Of a DNA stretch of 64,000 nt, positions 39,296 through 48,294 are shown piece by piece. A program made the position numbers and the translations under genes. The notes below the pieces were generated by a model. It made no database searches. It saw only the letters and a list, made by a program, of their open reading frames with translations, and was not told the origin of the DNA. The stretch covers positions 62,001 to 126,000 of the forward strand of contig NZ_JAGHMH010000003.1 in the NCBI RefSeq assembly GCF_017741935.1, given 5' to 3'. This stretch comes from Rhizobium sp. 16-449-1b. GTDB lineage: Bacteria > Pseudomonadota > Alphaproteobacteria > Rhizobiales > Rhizobiaceae. Position 1 is the first letter of the stretch. Each line of letters starts with the position of its first letter.

Positions 39296-40771
39296 TTAGA
39301 GGTTGTCGTGCCAGGTGCGGCCGTCACGCTCGATGAGCGCGATCGACTGGCTCGGGCCCCAGGTGCCGGCCGTGTAGCCCTGAACCTTCTGGCCGGTGGA
39401 TTCCCAACCCTTGAGGATCGGGTCGACCCACTGCCACGCCGCCTCGACTTCGTCGCGGCGCATGAACAGCGTCTGGTTCGAACGGATGACGTCCATCAGC
39501 AGGCGCTCGTAAGCGTCGGGGTTACGAACCTGGAAGGAATCGGCGAAGCTCATGTCGAGCGAAACGTTGCGCAGGCGCATGCCACCCGGGCCCGGATCCT
39601 TGATCATCAGCGACTGCTTGACGCCTTCGTCGGGCTGCAGGCGAATGATCAGCTGGTTCTGGTTGATGCGGCCGGCCGACTGGTCGAAGACCGAGTGCGG
39701 GATCGACTTGAAGGTGATGACGATCTCCGACATGCGGCCGGCAAGACGCTTGCCGGTGCGGATGTAGAAGGGAACGCCAGCCCAGCGCCAGTTGTTGATC
39801 TCGGCCTTGATGGCGACGAAGGTTTCGGTGTTGGACACGCCGCCTTCGAGCTCTTCGAGGTAACCCTTGACCGGGCCGCCCGCCGAAGCGCCGGCGCGAT
39901 ACTGGCCGCGAACGGTCGTCTGCTCGACATTGGACGCGTCGATCGGCTTCAGCGCGCGCAGCACCTTCAGCTTCTCGTCGCGAACCGCTTCGGAATCCAT
40001 CGAAGACGGAACTTCCATGGCGACCAGGCAGACGAGCTGCATGATGTGGTTCTGCACCATGTCGCGCAGCGCGCCGGCAGTGTCGTAGTAGCCGGCACGA
40101 CCCTCAAGGCCGACGGATTCGGCAACGGTGATCTGCACGTGGTCGATATGCTGTGCATTCCAGAGCGGCTCATAGAGCGCGTTGGCAAAGCGCAGCGCCA
40201 TCAGGTTCTGCACGGTTTCCTTGCCGAGATAGTGGTCGATACGGAAGATCTGCTCTTCCTTGAAGACCTTGCCGATCGTGTCGTTGAGCTGCAGGGCCGA
40301 GTCCAGGTCGCGGCCGATCGGCTTCTCGACAACGATGCGGGTGGTCTTGGTGATCAGCTTGTGATCGTGGATCTTCTGCGAGATGTCGCCGAAGATGCCG
40401 GGTGCAACGGCCAGATAGAAGGCGCGCACGCGGTCCTTGCCCTCGTCGAGCAGCTTCTTCAGCTGGTCCCAACCGGCGTCGGAGCGGGCATCGACGGGCA
40501 CATAGTACAGGCGCTCGCAGAACTTGGCGACTTCGGCCTCGTCGTACTCGCCCTTCTTCAGATGCTCCTTCAGAGCGTCCTGCGCGAACTTGCGGTATTC
40601 TTCGTGGGTCAGCGCGCTTCTGGAGGCGCCGATGATGCGGGTCGGCTCGGAGAACTGGCCTTCGATCTGACGATGGTAGAGGGCCGGCAGCAACTTGCGC
40701 TCGGCAAGGTCGCCACTGCCGCCAAAGACGACGTAATCGAAAGGTTCAACGGGAATGATTTGGCTGCTCAT
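39296..40771 (-). CDS. zwf: Glucose-6-phosphate 1-dehydrogenase Zwf
   Basis: 491 residues; NADP site VVFGGSGDLAERKLLPALYH near the N-terminus, active-site block RIDHYLGKETVQNLMALRF and substrate region EVPSSMDSEAVRDEKLKVLR. The ATG at 40771 is preferred to an in-frame TTG 15 bases upstream. First gene of the zwf-pgl-edd unit, which turns glucose-6-phosphate into the Entner-Doudoroff intermediate. The upstream gap (40772-40905) holds the promoter; no clear -10/-35 pair was assigned. Confidence 0.96.
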   Translation of the reverse strand: MSSQIIPVEPFDYVVFGGSGDLAERKLLPALYHRQIEGQFSEPTRIIGASRSALTHEEYRKFAQDALKEHLKKGEYDEAEVAKFCERLYYVPVDARSDAGWDQLKKLLDEGKDRVRAFYLAVAPGIFGDISQKIHDHKLITKTTRIVVEKPIGRDLDSALQLNDTIGKVFKEEQIFRIDHYLGKETVQNLMALRFANALYEPLWNAQHIDHVQITVAESVGLEGRAGYYDTAGALRDMVQNHIMQLVCLVAMEVPSSMDSEAVRDEKLKVLRALKPIDASNVEQTTVRGQYRAGASAGGPVKGYLEELEGGVSNTETFVAIKAEINNWRWAGVPFYIRTGKRLAGRMSEIVITFKSIPHSVFDQSAGRINQNQLIIRLQPDEGVKQSLMIKDPGPGGMRLRNVSLDMSFADSFQVRNPDAYERLLMDVIRSNQTLFMRRDEVEAAWQWVDPILKGWESTGQKVQGYTAGTWGPSQSIALIERDGRTWHDNL

Positions 40772-40905
40772 GAGGCTATCTCTCAATCAGACTGGTTCAT
40801 GGCCTCTTTAATCTAATCGATTTAAAAAAGCCAGTGTGCGCTGCAACGAATTTGTCCGGCACTGGTTTTAGATCGAAAAGCCTCGTGAGGAAATCCGCAA
40901 TCTGA

Positions 40906-42204
40906 CTAAAACTTGTCGCGCAGCGCAAACCACGAAAGCGCCAGGAAGAGCAGGGGCGCGCGCATCGCCGGACCACCCGGGAAGGCCGGGATTTTCAGCG
41001 CCTTGAACAGTTCGAGGTCCCTGGATTTCCCGATCACAGTTTCGGCATAGAGCCGTCCGCAATAGTTGGCAAGCATCACGCCATGGCCGGAATAGCCGCC
41101 GATCGAGGTCACGCCGGGCATAACCTCGCGCACAAAGGGCTGCCTCGGCATGGTGATCGCGACCGATCCGCCCCAGGCATGGGTGATTTCGACGTTATCG
41201 AGTTCGGGATAGATCTCGGCGATCTGCCGACGGATGTGCTGCGATATGTCGCGCGGATTGTCCGCCGTATAGGCCTCGCGACCACCAAACAGCAGCCGCC
41301 CGTCCTTGGATTTCCGGAAATAGCGCACGACGAAACGCGAATCGGCAACCGCCTCGCTACCAGGAATGACCGTGGATTTCTCGCCGAGCGGCACGGTCGC
41401 GCCGATGAAGGAGCGGATCGGCATGACATGGCTGGCGGTAATCGGCTCAAGATTGTCGATATAGCCGTTGCAGGCAATCAGTGCCTTGTCGGCGGTGATC
41501 TGCCCGCGCGGCGTATCGATCGTAACCTTGCCGCCGCTCTGGCGGATCGCCGTCGCCTTCGTCATTTCGAAGACCTGAGCGCCGGAAGCCGCAGCCGCCC
41601 GCGCCAGCCCGATCAGGAGCTTCAACGGGTGAATGTGGCCGGTGCCGGTGTCGCGCACGCCGCAGAAAAAGCGCGTCGACCCCAGCCGCTCTTGCGTTTC
41701 CGCTCTGTCCATGAAGGTGGCGTGCGGGTAGCCGTAGCGGCTGGCGGCGATCTCCGCGTTGGCGCGAAAGTCCTTCTCGTAGCTCGCCTTATGCGCCACG
41801 TTCATCTGGCCGGGCATGAAATCGATGTCGATCTGGTGCTCGGTCGCGAAGGTGAGCAAGTGCTTCTTGGCGTCCTCGGCCAGATCGAACAACGCCTTCG
41901 ATCGCTCGAAGCCGATCTCTTCTTCCAGCTCCTCCGGCCACGAACGCTGCCCGGTGCCGAGCTGCCCGCCATTGCGCCCGGAGGCGCCATCGCCGAACCG
42001 GCAGGCCTCGATGAGTACAACCGACACGCCCGCCTTGGCGAGATGATAGGCCGCCTGCAGTCCGGTATAGCCGCCGCCGATAATGGCGACGTCACATGTC
42101 TTTGATCCGTCGAGTTCAGGGTAGGTGGGCCGCTCGCCCGCCGTTGCCTGATACCACGAAATGCCGGGCGCGATCGGGCTCTGCCATTTCTGTTCGGATG
42201 TCAT
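40906..42204 (-). CDS. FAD-dependent oxidoreductase, gamma-glutamylputrescine oxidase type
   Basis: 432 residues, DAO/glycine-oxidase family. FAD site: TCDVAIIGGGYTGLQAAYHL with the second Glu in VVLIEACRFGDGASGRNGGQ. C-terminal part GRLLFGGREAYTADNPRDIS and MPGVTSIGGYSGHGVMLANY. The closest characterised relatives I recognise are PuuB/OrdL proteins that oxidise gamma-glutamylputrescine. It follows a PuuA-like synthetase by 10 bases, which supports this. The substrate could be another gamma-glutamylated amine. Confidence 0.85.
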   Translation of the reverse strand: MTSEQKWQSPIAPGISWYQATAGERPTYPELDGSKTCDVAIIGGGYTGLQAAYHLAKAGVSVVLIEACRFGDGASGRNGGQLGTGQRSWPEELEEEIGFERSKALFDLAEDAKKHLLTFATEHQIDIDFMPGQMNVAHKASYEKDFRANAEIAASRYGYPHATFMDRAETQERLGSTRFFCGVRDTGTGHIHPLKLLIGLARAAAASGAQVFEMTKATAIRQSGGKVTIDTPRGQITADKALIACNGYIDNLEPITASHVMPIRSFIGATVPLGEKSTVIPGSEAVADSRFVVRYFRKSKDGRLLFGGREAYTADNPRDISQHIRRQIAEIYPELDNVEITHAWGGSVAITMPRQPFVREVMPGVTSIGGYSGHGVMLANYCGRLYAETVIGKSRDLELFKALKIPAFPGGPAMRAPLLFLALSWFALRDKF

Positions 42205-42214
42205 GGCGCCATCC

Positions 42215-43651
42215 CTATACGTTGAGCAGAAGGAATTCGCGTTCCCACGGGCTGATCACCTGCATGAAGGTCTCGAACTCGCCGCGCTTGACGCCGGCAT
42301 AGAGCCCGATGAATTCGCGGCCGAACACCTCCTCGAAGGCCGGCTCGTCCTCCATCAGCGCGACGGCTTCGAGCAGCCCGCGCGGCAGGTCGATCGAGCC
42401 TTCATTGGCCGAATCCTCGGTCGGCGCCGTCGGCTCGATTTCCTTCATGATGCCCAAGAGGCCGCAGGCAAGCGAAGCCGCCAGCGCCAAATAGGGGTTG
42501 GCGTCGGAACTCGGCAGCCGGTTCTCGACACGCCGCGCCTGCGGATCCGAAACCGGTACACGGAACGCCGTCGTGCGGTTGTCGTAGCCCCAGGCGTTGT
42601 TGACCGGGCAAGACATGTCGGGCGTCAGGCGGCGGTAGGAGTTGACGTATGGGGCGAGCATGCAGAGCGCGCTCGGCACATATTTCTGCATGCCGCCGAT
42701 GAAGTGGAAGAACTCCTTCGAGGGCGAGCCGTCGGGGTTGGAAAACACGTTCTTGCCCGTGTCCTCGTGAATGACCGACTGGTGGATGTGCATCGCCGAT
42801 CCGGCCTGACCCTGCATCGGCTTGGCCATGAAGGTGGCGTAGATGCCATGCTTCATCGCCGCCTCACGGATCGTCCGCTTGAACATGAAGACCTGGTCGG
42901 CAAGCTCGATCGGATTGCCGTGGCGAAGGTTGATCTCGAGCTGCGCCGGTCCTTCTTCGTGGATCAGCGTGTCGATCTCCAGCCCCTGCTTTTCGGAGAA
43001 GTGGTAGATGTCGTCGATCAGTTCGTCGAACTCGTTGATACCCGCGATCGAATAGCCCTGGCCGCCGAGAATGGCGCGGCCCGAGCGGCCCTTCGGCGGA
43101 TGCAGCGGATAATCCGGGTCGTCGTTCTTGGCGACGAGATAGAACTCGATCTCCGGCGCCACGATCGGCTTCCAGCCGCGGTCGTGATAGAGCTTCATGA
43201 TCCGCTTCAAGACGTTGCGCGGCGTATATGGGACCTCTTCTCCATCGGCGCTGACGATATCGCAGATCACCTGCGCGGTCGGGTCCGTCTCCCACGGCAC
43301 GACGGAAAGCGTCGAAAGATCAGGCACCAGCTTCAAATCGCTGTCGCGCGGCTCGTAGCGGAAGCTTTCGGTCTCCTCTGGATATTCACCCGAAATCGTG
43401 TGGCGGTAGATCGCGGAAGGCAGCGCCAGCGATGTGTTGGAGGTGAATTTCGAGCTCGGCATCATCTTGCCGCGCGGCACGCCGGCAAGGTCGGGCGTGA
43501 TGCATTCGATGTCTTCGATCCCGCGTGCCCGCAAGAACTGCGCTGCTTCCTTCCAGGAGGCCACGCCGCGAAGATATCCAGGGTCCGGGGGAGATTTCTT
43601 CGAGGCGGGAACGTTCTTGGCAGGCTTCAGCGTCGTCTTTTTTGGGGACAT
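42215..43651 (-). CDS. Glutamine synthetase family protein, gamma-glutamylputrescine synthetase type
   Basis: 478 residues. The N-terminal ~25 residues are Lys/Pro-rich; then the beta-grasp (GIEDIECITPDLAGVPRGKM) and catalytic domain (APEIEFYLVAKNDDPDYPLH, GPAQLEINLRHGNPIELADQ, MQGQAGSAMHIHQSVIHEDT, then NRTTAFRVPVSDPQARRVEN). PuuA-type enzymes join glutamate to putrescine or other amines with ATP. Start at 43651 chosen over a longer frame (43702) that has no matching N-terminus. Operon with the oxidase; potFGHI 11 kb away could supply putrescine (inference). Confidence 0.87.
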   Translation of the reverse strand: MSPKKTTLKPAKNVPASKKSPPDPGYLRGVASWKEAAQFLRARGIEDIECITPDLAGVPRGKMMPSSKFTSNTSLALPSAIYRHTISGEYPEETESFRYEPRDSDLKLVPDLSTLSVVPWETDPTAQVICDIVSADGEEVPYTPRNVLKRIMKLYHDRGWKPIVAPEIEFYLVAKNDDPDYPLHPPKGRSGRAILGGQGYSIAGINEFDELIDDIYHFSEKQGLEIDTLIHEEGPAQLEINLRHGNPIELADQVFMFKRTIREAAMKHGIYATFMAKPMQGQAGSAMHIHQSVIHEDTGKNVFSNPDGSPSKEFFHFIGGMQKYVPSALCMLAPYVNSYRRLTPDMSCPVNNAWGYDNRTTAFRVPVSDPQARRVENRLPSSDANPYLALAASLACGLLGIMKEIEPTAPTEDSANEGSIDLPRGLLEAVALMEDEPAFEEVFGREFIGLYAGVKRGEFETFMQVISPWEREFLLLNV

Positions 43652-43777
43652 GACACACCGGTTTGCGTTGATCTTGCAGCCATAATAACCGGAGTTTGGC
43701 AATTGGCGAGGGGGGAGGCACGTTGACTTTCGCCTATTGATGGAAAAAGAAGACGCCTTTCGACGAAGGAAACAGCC

Positions 43778-44959
43778 GTGCAGCGAAGAAGCGATGTGAT
43801 CGTCCTAGGCGCGGGCGCCGCCGGCATGATGTGCGCCATCCGCGCCGGCCAGCGCGGCCGCTCGGTGGTCGTGCTGGATCACGCCAAGGCGCCCGGCGAC
43901 AAGATCCGTATCTCCGGCGGTGGCCGCTGCAACTTCACCAATATTCATGCCTCGCCGAAGAATTTCCTCTCGGCCAATCCGCATTTCAGTAAGTCGGCGC
44001 TGGCCCGCTTCACGCCATCGGACTTCATCGCCATGGTCGATCGCCACAAGATCGCCTGGCACGAGAAGACGCTCGGCCAGCTGTTTTGCGATGACAGCGC
44101 CAAGGACATCATCCGCATGCTGCTGGATGAGATGCAGGCGGTTGGCGCCAGGCTCGATCTGCGCACCGAAATCGTCGCTGTCGAAAAGACCGAAGACGGC
44201 TTTCGTGTATCGACTTCCGAGGGCGAGTATCACGCCACCTCGCTTGTCATCGCCACCGGCGGCAAGTCTATCCCGAAAATGGGCGCGACCGGTTTCGCTT
44301 ATCGCATCGCCGAACAGTTCGGCCTGCCCCTCATCGAAACCCGCCCCGGCCTCGTGCCGCTGACGCTCGACCCGCAATTGCTCGAAAGCGTCGCGCCGCT
44401 CTCGGGGATCGCGGCCCCCGCCGAACTGCGCCATGGCAAGACCGCCTTTCGCGAAGCGCTGCTCTTCACCCATCGCGGCCTGAGCGGCCCGGCCATCCTG
44501 CAGATCTCGTCCTATTGGCGTGAGGGCGATGAGATCACCGTCGACATCGAGCCCGACGTCGATCTCCTCGCGCACCTGAAGGCGGCAAAGCAGGCGAATG
44601 GTCGGCAGTCGGCGCAGACAGCACTCGGCGAGGTACTCCCCAAGCGTCTGGCGCAATATCTGACTGAGCGCGCCGGCGTCACCGGCAACATGGCAGACAT
44701 GTCCGACAAGGTGCTGGCGCGCCTCGTCGATGCCGCGCAGAACTGGACGATCAAGCCTTCGGGCTCCGAGGGCTACCGCACCGCTGAAGTCACGCTTGGC
44801 GGCATCGACACCGCAGCACTCGATTCCCGCAGCATGCAGGCCAAGGCGGTGCCCGGTCTCCACTTCATCGGCGAGTGCGTGGATGTGACCGGCTGGCTCG
44901 GCGGCTACAATTTCCAATGGGCCTGGGCGTCGGGTGTCGCGGCTGGTGACAGTCTATAA
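43778..44959 (+). CDS. NAD(P)/FAD-dependent oxidoreductase, BaiN/HI0933 family
   Basis: 393 residues; GTG start with GAAGGA upstream. FAD motif VIVLGAGAAGMMCAIRAGQR, then the family block KAPGDKIRISGGGRCNFTNI, GGKSIPKMGATGFAYRIAEQ, and the C-terminal TLGGIDTAALDSRSMQAKAV with GLHFIGECVDVTGWLGGYNF. Members are widespread flavoproteins of poorly known role. Divergent from the glutamine synthetase gene; no operon partner. Confidence 0.9.
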   Translation: MQRRSDVIVLGAGAAGMMCAIRAGQRGRSVVVLDHAKAPGDKIRISGGGRCNFTNIHASPKNFLSANPHFSKSALARFTPSDFIAMVDRHKIAWHEKTLGQLFCDDSAKDIIRMLLDEMQAVGARLDLRTEIVAVEKTEDGFRVSTSEGEYHATSLVIATGGKSIPKMGATGFAYRIAEQFGLPLIETRPGLVPLTLDPQLLESVAPLSGIAAPAELRHGKTAFREALLFTHRGLSGPAILQISSYWREGDEITVDIEPDVDLLAHLKAAKQANGRQSAQTALGEVLPKRLAQYLTERAGVTGNMADMSDKVLARLVDAAQNWTIKPSGSEGYRTAEVTLGGIDTAALDSRSMQAKAVPGLHFIGECVDVTGWLGGYNFQWAWASGVAAGDSL

Positions 44960-45123
44960 AGCTTATTCTTCGTAGAGATGAAACCAGTTGAAGGATTCAA
45001 GAGTTCTTAAGCAGGGTGCGCCATCCTGTCCCGATGACGTGCTTAAATTGGCTTCCTAAATAAGGCTTTACGAGCACAGTCTTTTGTTGGATTGTTGTGA
45101 CATAGAGAAGTGAGGTTCTGCAG

Positions 45124-45267
45124 ATGAACAAGAACACACGACGCGCCCGCGCCATCGCAATTGCCAAGGCCCAGCCGGATACACGGCTTGTCGCAATCCG
45201 CTACTTCGTCCTGGCCGCCAGTGCCGCCGCCGCCGTCATGGCGCTCTTCCTTCCGCGAATGCTCTAA
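45124..45267 (+). CDS. 47-residue single-helix membrane peptide (hypothetical)
   Basis: Reads MNKNTRRARAIAIAKAQPDT then RLVAIRYFVLAASAAAAVMA and LFLPRML. A basic N-terminus of ~26 residues precedes one predicted membrane helix (~27-43), so N-terminus in. AGTGAGG lies 10-16 bases before the start. No neighbour in operon distance. Function unknown; its conservation could not be checked. Confidence 0.55.
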   Translation: MNKNTRRARAIAIAKAQPDTRLVAIRYFVLAASAAAAVMALFLPRML

Positions 45268-45568
45268 GGCACTCCCTTTCAAGACAACGAGATCTTGCGG
45301 CGCACCGATGCGCCGGCACTATAAGCGCGCGAACGCCCGGTTTGCTGCGATATCCGGCTACCTAAGCTTATATAAAAATTAACGCATCTTCGGCAAAGCT
45401 TTAGTATGACTTATGGGCGCCTCGCTTTTTTGCGGGGCGTGACAGGCAATGATTGCCGTCCGAGCATGCGCTCGCGATCCCCCATTGTTCCAAAATGTTC
45501 GATGCACTCAGCCGACGCGCAATCTCGCCGCCGGTGGGAGGAGTGGTGTATGGAAGGCCGGAACCCCC
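45268..45568. other. Intergenic region before the first chemoreceptor gene
   Basis: 301 bases. It includes an AT-rich stretch near 45365-45385 (CTTATATAAAAATTAAC) that could carry a promoter and a GGAAGG ribosome-binding site at 45552. The open frame running into it from the receptor gene has no protein-like features upstream of 45569. Confidence 0.5.
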
Positions 45569-48097
45569 ATGTTTATTGACAGGATTCTTTCCCGTTTCAG
45601 GATCAAGACCAAGGTCCTCATCTTTGTCTTGCCGTTTGTTTTAAGCATTTCAGCAGTCGGCTTCACCGGCCTTTATGCGTCCGGCCTGCTTCAGGGTCGA
45701 ATGGAGATCTCCAACAGCGTTCTTCAGTCGCTGAGTGGTTTCAAGGATCTATTCGGCTCCATGGACGATTTCCTGCGTGTGACCAATGAGGAAGCGCGCG
45801 ACAAGCTCTACGCCGATGTCTCCACCCAGCATGCGACGCTGAGCGCCACGCTGAAGCAGATCGGCGACAATGCCGGCCGCGCCAATCTGCAGGCCGCGAC
45901 CGATGGCACCTCCGGCATCTCCGACACGGTCGGCAAGCTCTGGACCCTGCACGAACAGGAAGTCGCCCTGCGCAAGTCGATCGACGAAGCGCAGAAGGTG
46001 ATGATCTCCAGCCGCTTCAACGTCAATTACGACGCCCAGCAGCTGCAGGAAAACATTCGCAACGACGAAGGCAACGCCACCGCGACGCTGCGCGCCGCCG
46101 ACCGGCTCCTGAAGGGCGGCGATGCGCTGGCAGCCGTGATGGCCGATTTCGGCAAGGCGCAACTGCCAGCCGACAAGCTCAAGGTGGTCACCGACGCGCT
46201 CCCGGGTATCCTGAAAGCCCAGCGCCTGATCGAGATCTCGGTTCCGCAGAACCAGAAGAGCATGACGCAGTCGCTCGCGCAGACGATCAGCGACGTGAAG
46301 GCGCAGGCGACAGCCGCCGACGCCGGCACCGATGAGGCGATCGCCAATCTCGGCCGTCTCGTGTCGCGCTTCCGCCAGATGTCGACCTATACCCAGCTGA
46401 CCGCGACGCAGATGATGCGTGCCGCCACGACCACCTTCGTTGAACTCGACAGCCGCATCGCCCAGACCAACTCCGTGCTGGAAGACACGCGCCGCCTCGA
46501 AAGCGCGATCTATTCGCTGCAGCTCGTTCTCGGCGAATTCGCCGCCAAGCCGGACAAGGACAACCGCGTTCGCCTGCACCAGGAAATCGCCACTCTCGGC
46601 ACCAACCTCAACACGCTGCTTGCCAGCGCCAAGGGCATGAATTTCGCGGAAGATATCGTCGCCGCCATGTCGCCGGCACTTGCCTCGATGGACAAGGACG
46701 CCGAAAGCCTCGTCGCCACCATTGAGCAGCGCGTCGCCGACTACGCCTCCGCCCGCACGCAGCTGAACGCCGTCTGGGGCGAGCTTACCGCATTCGCAGA
46801 ACTGCAGAAGCAGACCGCCGGCGTAGAACGCACCCAGGCCAATGGCATCTCCGTTCTCACGACCGGTCTCGGCATCCTGCTCTCGGTCGTCGGCGGCATC
46901 GCGCTCGTCCTGACCCTGCAGCGGCCGATCGGCCAGATCACGTCAGCCATGCGCCGCATCGCCGATGGCGCGCTCGACACCAGCATATCAGGTGAACAGC
47001 GCCACGACGAAATCGGCGACATGGCCCGCGCGCTTGGCATCTTCAAGGAAAACGCGATCTCCAAGATCCGCATCGAGGAGCAGAGCGACGAGGAGCGCGC
47101 CGCTTCCGAGCACGAGCGCCAGCGCAACGACGCCGAAAAGCGCGAGATGGACCGCCAGATCGAATTCGCCGTCAACGCACTTGCTTCAGGTCTCGAGCGC
47201 ATGTCGCAGGGCGATATCTCGACCACGATCGACACGCCCTTCATCGGCCGTCTCGAACAGCTTCGCCAGGACTTCAACGGCTCGATGATGCGCCTCCAGG
47301 CAACCATGAGCCAGATCCGCGATAACGTCGAGATGATCCAGGGCAATGGCAACCAGATGGCCCAGTCGGCTGAGGATCTCGCCAAGCGCACCGAAAACCA
47401 GGCCGCCTCTCTGGAAGAGACGGCAGCCGCCGTCGACCAGATCACCGTCACCGTGCGCTCTTCCGCCGAACGCGCCAAGGAGGCCGATCAGGTCGTGCGT
47501 CAGGCCAAGCGCAGCGCCGATGACTCGGCGACCGTGGTCAACAATGCGATCGACGCGATGACCCGCATCGAGGAAGCCTCGCAGCAGATCGAGCAGATCA
47601 TCGGCGTCATCGACGAGATCGCCTTCCAGACCAACCTTCTGGCGCTCAATGCCGGCATCGAGGCCGCGCGTGCCGGCGAGGCAGGCAAGGGCTTCGCCGT
47701 CGTCGCCATGGAAGTCCGCGAACTGGCGCAGCGCTCGGCCGCCGCCGCGCAGGAGATCAAGGGGCTGATCAATAAGTCGACCAACGAGGTGAATTCCGGT
47801 TCGCAATTCGTGCAGCAGACCGGCACGGTGCTGGCAAAGATCAGCACCCAGATCGTCGCCATCAGCGAGCATGTCGAAGTCATCGCCCGCGCCAGCCACG
47901 ATCAGTCGGGCGCGCTGCAGGAGGTCAACACCACGGTCAACCAGATGGACCAGATGACCCAGCAGAACGCCGCGATGGTCGAGGAAACCACGGCCGCCAG
48001 CCGCGAGCTCGCCAACGAAGCCGACGCTCTCCTTAGCCTCATCAGGCAGTTCAAGATCGACAGCGGCAGCCAGGAAAAGGTCTACCGCGCCGCCTGA
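45569..48097 (+). CDS. Methyl-accepting chemotaxis protein with large helical periplasmic domain
   Basis: 842 residues. Membrane helix ~15-37, a periplasmic domain of ~390 residues that is almost entirely helical (MDDFLRVTNEEARDKLYADV, then QSLAQTISDVKAQATAADAG), second membrane helix ~427-450, HAMP domain ~450-503, and a cytoplasmic signalling domain whose tip is [20 protein letters not shown] near 680. The size suggests a helical bimodular-type sensor, larger than the usual ~250 residues. No CheR-binding pentapeptide at the C-terminus. Start at 45569 because the conserved N-terminus begins MFIDRILSRF. Ligand unknown. Confidence 0.93.
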   Translation: MFIDRILSRFRIKTKVLIFVLPFVLSISAVGFTGLYASGLLQGRMEISNSVLQSLSGFKDLFGSMDDFLRVTNEEARDKLYADVSTQHATLSATLKQIGDNAGRANLQAATDGTSGISDTVGKLWTLHEQEVALRKSIDEAQKVMISSRFNVNYDAQQLQENIRNDEGNATATLRAADRLLKGGDALAAVMADFGKAQLPADKLKVVTDALPGILKAQRLIEISVPQNQKSMTQSLAQTISDVKAQATAADAGTDEAIANLGRLVSRFRQMSTYTQLTATQMMRAATTTFVELDSRIAQTNSVLEDTRRLESAIYSLQLVLGEFAAKPDKDNRVRLHQEIATLGTNLNTLLASAKGMNFAEDIVAAMSPALASMDKDAESLVATIEQRVADYASARTQLNAVWGELTAFAELQKQTAGVERTQANGISVLTTGLGILLSVVGGIALVLTLQRPIGQITSAMRRIADGALDTSISGEQRHDEIGDMARALGIFKENAISKIRIEEQSDEERAASEHERQRNDAEKREMDRQIEFAVNALASGLERMSQGDISTTIDTPFIGRLEQLRQDFNGSMMRLQATMSQIRDNVEMIQGNGNQMAQSAEDLAKRTENQAASLEETAAAVDQITVTVRSSAERAKEADQVVRQAKRSADDSATVVNNAIDAMTRIEEASQQIEQIIGVIDEIAFQTNLLALNAGIEAARAGEAGKGFAVVAMEVRELAQRSAAAAQEIKGLINKSTNEVNSGSQFVQQTGTVLAKISTQIVAISEHVEVIARASHDQSGALQEVNTTVNQMDQMTQQNAAMVEETTAASRELANEADALLSLIRQFKIDSGSQEKVYRAA

Positions 48098-48128
48098 CGA
48101 CGCCCGGTATCATCTATACGAATCTGCG

Positions 48129-48150
48129 ATGGCTCCGGAAGCGGAGCCAT
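48129..48150 (+). terminator. Hairpin after first chemoreceptor gene
   Basis: ATGGCTCCG-GAAG-CGGAGCCAT, a perfect 9-bp stem followed by TTGCACGTTTT; the T tract is interrupted, so termination may be partial. Confidence 0.5.
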
Positions 48151-48294
48151 TTGCACGTTTTCTAATGCGTGAGTCTGCAGGAAATCACCCATGCATTTTT
48201 GCGGCTGTGAATGTGATATTCGTCAGTTTCCTTGCAATTTATCTTAAAACTTTCCCACTAACTTCGACCTCGATTGTTCCTCAGGGGTCTTTGT

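Noticed and set aside
39140..40816. 558-residue plus-strand frame opposite zwf
   Set aside because: Antisense shadow of zwf; the Zwf motifs on the minus strand are unambiguous.
42161..43726. 521-residue plus-strand frame opposite the glutamine synthetase-like gene
   Set aside because: Antisense shadow; no recognisable motif and no ribosome-binding site.
45161..45382. 73-residue frame overlapping the small membrane peptide gene
   Set aside because: Out of frame with the better candidate, poor start region and no protein-like pattern.
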